DNA of 10,034 nucleotides, taken from Bacillota bacterium (GTDB lineage: Bacteria > Bacillota > Negativicutes > Sporomusales > Sporomusaceae). This document shows, piece after piece, positions 6,493-10,034 of the stretch. The notes beneath the pieces were generated by a model. The model was given only the letters and a program-made list of their open reading frames with translations. It ran no database searches and was not told where the DNA came from. The position numbers were made by a program, and so were the translations under genes. Where the stretch lies: contig JAEZVB010000088.1 of NCBI GenBank assembly GCA_023443285.1, positions 1 to 10,034 on the forward strand, read 5' to 3'. The first letter of the stretch is position 1, and each line of letters begins with the position of its first letter.

Positions 6493-7911
6493 CTAGAAAC
6501 GGAAATCGCGCTTTCCATCGGTGAGCTCCGTCAAATGTTCGATGGCAATTTTGCGAACTTTTTCATTGGTAATGCGAGGAATTTCATTGGCAATTACCTT
6601 CTCGCCTTTTGCCTTGGTATCTGTCGAAGCATAGTCTTCCAAATATTCTTTAAGTGTCATAAGTGCATTTGGCTGACAACAGTTGGCAATCTGTCCTGTT
6701 TTAACAAGACTCATAAACCGGTCGCCGGTGCGGCCTTCCCGATAACAGGCAGTACAAAAGCTCGGAATATATCCTAAGGTCAACAGCCAGTTTACGATTT
6801 CATCCAGGGTACGTCGATCATTTACATCAAACTGTGCCGAATTATCATCTTCAGCTTCCGGTTCAACATAACCACCGACACTGGTACTGGAACCGCCGCT
6901 AATTTGAGATATCCCTAACTCCAGCACCCGCTCCCTCGTCTTTTGTGATTCACGGGTAGAAACAATCATTCCGGTATACGGAACCGCAATGCGAAGCACA
7001 GTAACGATTTTAGCAAAAATATCATCAGAAATTGCGTTGCTAAACTCCTCGGGATTAATATCATCTGCCGGTCGAATTCGCGGTACACTGATGGTATGCG
7101 GTCCAACCCCCATAGCAGCCTCCAGATGTTCCGCATGCATTAAGAGTCCAATAAAATCATAGCGATACAGATTCAAACCAAACAGAACTCCAACACCGAC
7201 ATCATCAATGCCGCCTTCCATAGCCCGATCCATCGCTTCGGTATGATAAGCATAGTCTTTCTTTGGCCCGGTTGGGTGCAGCTTTTCATAGGCTTCTTTA
7301 TTATAGGTTTCCTGAAAGAGAATATAGGTACCAATACCTGCATCCTTCAGTTTACGATAATTTTCCACAGTGGTTGCGGCAATATTGACATTGACACGGC
7401 GAATTGCACCATTTTTATGTTTGATACTATAAATAGTTTTAATGCTTTCCAAAACATATTCCAGCGGATTATTAACCGGGTCTTCCCCGGTTTCTAGTGC
7501 CAGTCGCTTATGCCCCATATCCTGCAGAGCAATTACCTCACGGACTATATCTTCCTGGGAAAGCTTTTTGCGGGAAATGTGTTTATTTTTCATATGATAG
7601 GGGCAGTATACGCAGCCATTAATGCAGTAATTAGAAAGATATAACGGCGCAAACATTACAATGCGGTTACCGTACAGTTTTTGTTTAATTTCTTTTGCCA
7701 GCATCATCATCTTTTCATTTTCATCTTCTAAATCGCACTCTAAGAGTAATGCTGCTTCACGATGAGTCAGGCCTTTGCAATCTTTTGCCCGTTCAATAAT
7801 ACCGGCAATAAGTTCGCGATTGCTTTTGTTGGCCTGAGCATAGGCAATCGTGTCCATGATTTCCTGGTCATCAATAAATTCAGTAGCAATTTTTGATTTA
7901 CAATTATACAT
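6493..7911 (-). CDS. hydG: [FeFe]-hydrogenase maturase HydG (radical SAM tyrosine lyase)
   Basis: A 472-residue cytoplasmic enzyme, full length for the family. HydG cleaves tyrosine to p-cresol and supplies the CO and cyanide ligands for the hydrogenase H-cluster (established). The radical-SAM cluster ligands are Cys96, Cys100 and Cys103 in CINGCVYC, the CX3CX2C pattern. The second, C-terminal cluster that distinguishes HydG from ThiH is present as Cys386, Cys389 and Cys412 (CX2CX22C) within CTACYREGRTGDRF. ALETGEDP (138-145) and ISGGSSTSVGGY (337-348) are also conserved HydG/ThiH-barrel segments. The ATG at 7911 follows AAAGGAG by 8 nt. It lies 44 bp after the TM1266-like gene in the same direction, so both should be one transcript. 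HydE, HydF and a hydrogenase gene are not in the window. Confidence 0.98.
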   Translation of the reverse strand: MYNCKSKIATEFIDDQEIMDTIAYAQANKSNRELIAGIIERAKDCKGLTHREAALLLECDLEDENEKMMMLAKEIKQKLYGNRIVMFAPLYLSNYCINGCVYCPYHMKNKHISRKKLSQEDIVREVIALQDMGHKRLALETGEDPVNNPLEYVLESIKTIYSIKHKNGAIRRVNVNIAATTVENYRKLKDAGIGTYILFQETYNKEAYEKLHPTGPKKDYAYHTEAMDRAMEGGIDDVGVGVLFGLNLYRYDFIGLLMHAEHLEAAMGVGPHTISVPRIRPADDINPEEFSNAISDDIFAKIVTVLRIAVPYTGMIVSTRESQKTRERVLELGISQISGGSSTSVGGYVEPEAEDDNSAQFDVNDRRTLDEIVNWLLTLGYIPSFCTACYREGRTGDRFMSLVKTGQIANCCQPNALMTLKEYLEDYASTDTKAKGEKVIANEIPRITNEKVRKIAIEHLTELTDGKRDFRF

Positions 7912-7955
7912 TAGTAAGACTCCTTTTAATTATATTTTTGTCCTTACACTCCCTG

Positions 7956-8225
7956 CTAACCTTGGGTATCCGCACTTGAAGACAATTTTGAATACACCGT
8001 TTTACTGTTAACATGGGGAATCATTCCTAACTTACCTGATAAAGCACTGATAATATCATTGGGGGCATCAACTACAATACTAATTACCGAAATATTACGC
8101 TTAGGATAGGGAATTCCCATTCTGCCTACAATATGCTCGCCGTATTCATGAAGAATATCATTAATCTTTTTTGCAGAATCCTTATTTTCAACCACAATTC
8201 CAATCAGAGCAATCCTTGTTTCCAT
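7956..8225 (-). CDS. TM1266-family iron-only hydrogenase system putative regulator
   Basis: A small 89-residue protein with ATG at 8225-8223, preceded by AGAGAGGAG. The frame is open further upstream to a TTG at 8309, but that stretch runs through a terminator hairpin and the family normally begins as here (METRIALIGIVVEN). The sequence fits the ACT/NikR-C-like ferredoxin fold of TM1266: beta-strand RIALIGIVV, helix AKKINDILHEYGEHIVGRMGI, strand ISVISIVVDAP, helix NDIISALSGKLGMI and a closing strand. These proteins are encoded next to hydrogenase maturation genes in many Firmicutes and Thermotogae. A regulatory role is proposed from context and not well tested. It has no DNA-binding domain that I can see. 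Gene order with hydG supports the identification. Confidence 0.93.
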   Translation of the reverse strand: METRIALIGIVVENKDSAKKINDILHEYGEHIVGRMGIPYPKRNISVISIVVDAPNDIISALSGKLGMIPHVNSKTVYSKLSSSADTQG

Positions 8226-8467
8226 AAAAGACTCCTCTCTTAATTTAAAAATAAAAATCCTTGTACCCCAATAGGCACAAGGATAGACGTCGATAAATAA
8301 GGCAAGCAAAACTCTGCTTACTCCTTACAAATTACACCTATTCTCTCGCCTTCTCATTTGGGACGAACCCTCATGCAATCAGCACGATACTTTGTTTTAT
8401 GATGTTACCAAAGGTTTACTGCAAGAAAGAATACGTCACTCTATCTTAAACAGCTTACCCAAATATT
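8226..8467 (-). ncRNA. Long structured 5' leader of the TM1266-hydG transcript, candidate attenuator
   Basis: Transcription from the promoter at 8474-8502 should begin near 8467, giving about 240 nt before the TM1266 start. In transcript order it holds a GGG-UUCGU-CCC mini-hairpin (8359-8369), a 30-nt hairpin at 8327-8298 (outer stem UAAGG/CCUUA, inner stem AAGCA/UGCUU), and then a strong terminator at 8284-8247. The segment at 8342-8332 can pair over 11 bp (three wobbles) with 8280-8270, which is half of the terminator stem, looping out the 30-nt hairpin. That is the layout of an attenuator or riboswitch expression platform. I do not recognise the upstream part as a known riboswitch. It could instead be a free small RNA ending at the terminator. 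Confidence 0.55.
8247..8284 (-). terminator. Intrinsic terminator inside the hydrogenase-maturation leader
   Basis: ATCCTTGT and ACAAGGAT are perfect 8-base arms (8284-8277 and 8264-8257). Inside them G-U, C-G and C-G pairs extend the stem to 11 bp with a 6-nt loop. Four T, an A and five T... (TTTTATTTT) follow on the minus strand. The element lies only about 20 nt before the TM1266 start codon, downstream of the only good promoter. Confidence 0.85.
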
Positions 8468-8473
8468 GTATAA

Positions 8474-8502
8474 ATTGTAGCATATTTTCAGACAAAAAAC
8501 AA
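8474..8502 (-). promoter_or_regulatory. Extended -10 promoter of the TM1266-hydG leader
   Basis: On the minus strand TTGTTT (8502-8497), 17 bp, then TACAAT (8479-8474), with TGC immediately before the -10, an extended -10 element. A second TACAAT at 8470-8465 has a poorer -35. The promoter lies downstream of the chemotaxis gene's terminator, so this operon starts independently. Confidence 0.7.
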
Positions 8503-8527
8503 TACTCACTCTATATTTGCTAAAACT

Positions 8528-8555
8528 AAACTCCTGCCAAATTTGGCAGGAGTTT
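8528..8555 (-). terminator. Perfect-palindrome terminator of the chemotaxis receptor gene
   Basis: A 28-bp perfect palindrome with half-site AAACTCCTGCCAAA. The minus-strand hairpin CTCCTGCC/GGCAGGAG is followed by TTTAGTTTTAG. It lies 27 bases past the stop codon of the receptor gene. On the plus strand it ends TTT only, so it mainly serves leftward transcripts. Confidence 0.85.
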
Positions 8556-8582
8556 ATGACATCCTTCATAAGTAACTGTAAA

Positions 8583-10034
8583 CTATACGTGGAACTTGCC
8601 CAGTGAATGTTGCATCTTTTCTGCAAGCTGCGCAAGAGCTTGGCTGGCAGAAGCAATTTCCTCCATAGATGCGGTTTGCTCTTCTGTTGCAGCTGATACA
8701 GTCTCCGTTTCTGCTGCCGTGTCCCTGGCAATTGCTTCAACTTCGCGGATAGACGTTACCAGCTTTTGATTGCCTTGTGTTACCTGTTTAACGCCTGTTG
8801 ATACTTCGTTTACTTGCAGCGATACTTGTTCTACCATTGTCGTAATCTCATGGAATGCCTTCTCTGCAGAAGAAACCAAATTAGTGCCAACTTTAACTTC
8901 ACTAGTTCCTGATTCCATAGCTTTAACAGCTTGACTGGTATCGGCTTGTATTTCCTGAATCAAATCAGAAATTTGTTTTGCTGCTTCATGCGACTGTTCA
9001 GCAAGTTTTCGAACCTCTTCAGCTACTACAGCAAAACCACGCCCTTGTTCGCCGGCTCTAGCTGCCTCAATCGCGGCATTCAATGCCAAAAGATTGGTTT
9101 GTCCAGCTATCCCTGCTATGGTATCAATAATCTGTCCAATTTCTTGGGAACGAGTACCTAGTTTAAGCACTACTTCAGCTGAGTCGGTTACCGTTTTCTC
9201 AATATTAGACATCTGTTTGATTGCAGAATAGACGGCCTGTTCCCCATCCTTAGCAGCAACAGCTGTTTTTTCCGATACTTCTGCCACATTGATCACCTTG
9301 CTGGTTATCTTCGTAATACTGTCCGACATTTGTTCCACCGCGTCAGAAGCTTGGCTTATCACCTGAACTTGGCTCTCGGCACCACGCGCTACCTCTGTAG
9401 TAGAACTTGCGACTTGCGAGGAAGTTAGAGCTGTTTGCTCAGAAGTAGCCGTAAGCTCTTGACTGGCGGCAGCCACTTGACTAGAGGAATCTGATATTTC
9501 TCTTATGAGCTCACGCAAGCTTGCTTTCATCTCATTAACTGATTTTGATAAAATGCCGATTTCGTCGCTGGATTTTATAGTTAAATCTGCAACTCCCAAA
9601 TTACCAGACGCAATTTGGCGTACTCCTTCTGCAGCCTCTACAATTGGCGCCGATATTTTTCGACTCATGTACATGGCTATGACCGCTGAAATACTAAGCC
9701 CGATTATGCCAATTAAGACCGCAATACTTATATCAAACATCAACTTACGTTGGTTTGCTTCTGCTTTTTTTATTACATTCTTTTCGATATGATCGACCCA
9801 ATTTCCCGTGCCAATAACCCAGTTATAAGGCTTAAATAACAATGTATAACTGCGTTTAGGCAAATCCTCTTTTTCATTTGGTTTAGGAAACCAGTAATCA
9901 GTATAACCGCCACCTGGCTGCATACCATTCGCAATTATCTCACGAATAAACTTATTTCCCTTGCTATCAATAGAATCAATCCGGCTTTTACCTTCAGCAT
10001 CCCGCCCCAGGAGCACAACATTAACGCCCTCGGT
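8583..10034 (-). CDS. Methyl-accepting chemotaxis protein with Cache sensor domain (5' end outside window)
   Basis: The last 483 residues of a transmembrane chemoreceptor; the frame is open to the window edge, so the GTG at 10016 is not the start. Residues 1 to about 88 are the C-terminal half of a single Cache (sCache_2-like) ligand domain, with the typical run from KGNKFIREI through GGGYTDYWFPKP to NWVIGTGNWVD. A membrane helix follows at about 100-122 (ISIAVLIGIIGLSISAVIAM), then a HAMP linker at about 124-176 and a long signalling coiled coil. The conserved hairpin tip that binds CheA and CheW, from IAGQTNLLALNAAIEAA to GRGFAVVAEEVRKLAEQS, is at about 309-348. The protein ends LGKFHV, without a CheR-tethering pentapeptide. 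The missing part should contain the first membrane helix and the rest of the sensor. The ligand is unknown; sCache domains often bind small carboxylates. Confidence 0.97.
   Translation of the reverse strand, partial: TEGVNVVLLGRDAEGKSRIDSIDSKGNKFIREIIANGMQPGGGYTDYWFPKPNEKEDLPKRSYTLLFKPYNWVIGTGNWVDHIEKNVIKKAEANQRKLMFDISIAVLIGIIGLSISAVIAMYMSRKISAPIVEAAEGVRQIASGNLGVADLTIKSSDEIGILSKSVNEMKASLRELIREISDSSSQVAAASQELTATSEQTALTSSQVASSTTEVARGAESQVQVISQASDAVEQMSDSITKITSKVINVAEVSEKTAVAAKDGEQAVYSAIKQMSNIEKTVTDSAEVVLKLGTRSQEIGQIIDTIAGIAGQTNLLALNAAIEAARAGEQGRGFAVVAEEVRKLAEQSHEAAKQISDLIQEIQADTSQAVKAMESGTSEVKVGTNLVSSAEKAFHEITTMVEQVSLQVNEVSTGVKQVTQGNQKLVTSIREVEAIARDTAAETETVSAATEEQTASMEEIASASQALAQLAEKMQHSLGKFHV

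Noticed and set aside
8226..8309. In-frame N-terminal extension of the TM1266-like protein from a TTG at 8309, with AAGGAG 11 nt upstream.
   Set aside because: The extension runs through the terminator hairpin and T-tract, the spacing is long, and the family start with its own strong AGAGAGGAG lies at 8225. The open frame is probably chance.
8316..8349. Possible arginine-rich leader peptide (ATG at about 8347, ten codons, MRRRENRCNL) in the hydrogenase leader.
   Set aside because: There is no convincing ribosome binding site at normal spacing and no logical link between arginine and hydrogenase maturation, so I do not call it.
8226..8467. T-box, cobalamin, SAM, TPP, FMN, c-di-GMP or molybdenum-cofactor riboswitch in the leader.
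   Set aside because: I looked for the conserved cores I remember (for example the T-box GGUGGNACCGCG and the B12 box) and found none. This is a memory-based check, not a database search.
8441..8740. 99-codon minus-strand open frame overlapping the end of the chemoreceptor gene.
   Set aside because: It is out of frame inside a well-conserved chemotaxis signalling domain and crosses its terminator; the product resembles no protein I know.
1..10034. Mobile elements, CRISPR repeats, tRNA genes, phage genes or a defence system.
   Set aside because: No regularly spaced repeats, terminal inverted repeats with a transposase, or tRNA-like cloverleaf were seen; the window appears to be ordinary chromosomal content apart from the regulatory elements listed.

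Overview
The window looks like chromosomal DNA of an anaerobic, diderm Firmicute, most likely a Negativicute such as a Sporomusa or Pelosinus relative. This is inference. It rests on strong AGGAGG-type ribosome binding sites and sigma-A-like promoters, periplasmic adaptors of the kind that dock TolC-like outer-membrane channels, an [FeFe]-hydrogenase maturase with its TM1266-type partner, and a moderately AT-rich composition. I see no transposase, integrase, CRISPR array, tRNA or rRNA.

Region 1 (1-3789, minus strand) is a compact export operon. In transcription order it encodes a TetR/CecR-like repressor, an HlyD-type adaptor, two ABC ATPases and the start of an ABC-2 permease cut by the window edge. 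All the genes overlap. The order matches E. coli cecR-ybhGFSR, except that the double-ATPase protein YbhF is here two separate genes. A consensus promoter (TTGACA, 17 bp, TACAAT) is covered by a near-perfect 34-bp palindrome, which suggests autorepression. The first ATPase has proline in place of the switch histidine, so the ATPase pair is probably asymmetric.

Region 2 (3822-6311) holds two divergent genes. One, on the minus strand, encodes a leaderless protein with Asp-rich calcium-binding loops of the type found in RTX exoproteins. The other, on the plus strand, encodes a membrane-anchored RND-type adaptor with no pump beside it.

Region 3 (6312-8502) is the hydrogenase maturation locus, on the minus strand: a TM1266-family small protein followed by hydG. 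It ends in a bidirectional terminator. Upstream lies a roughly 240-nt leader with a good extended -10 promoter and a canonical intrinsic terminator just before the first ribosome binding site. An upstream segment could pair with that terminator as an antiterminator. This is the best candidate in the window for an undescribed regulatory element. Between hydG and the adaptor there is also an unexplained minus-strand terminator with a UUCG loop.

Region 4 (8528-10034, minus strand) is a methyl-accepting chemotaxis protein with a Cache sensor domain, missing its N-terminus at the window edge, followed by a perfect palindromic terminator.
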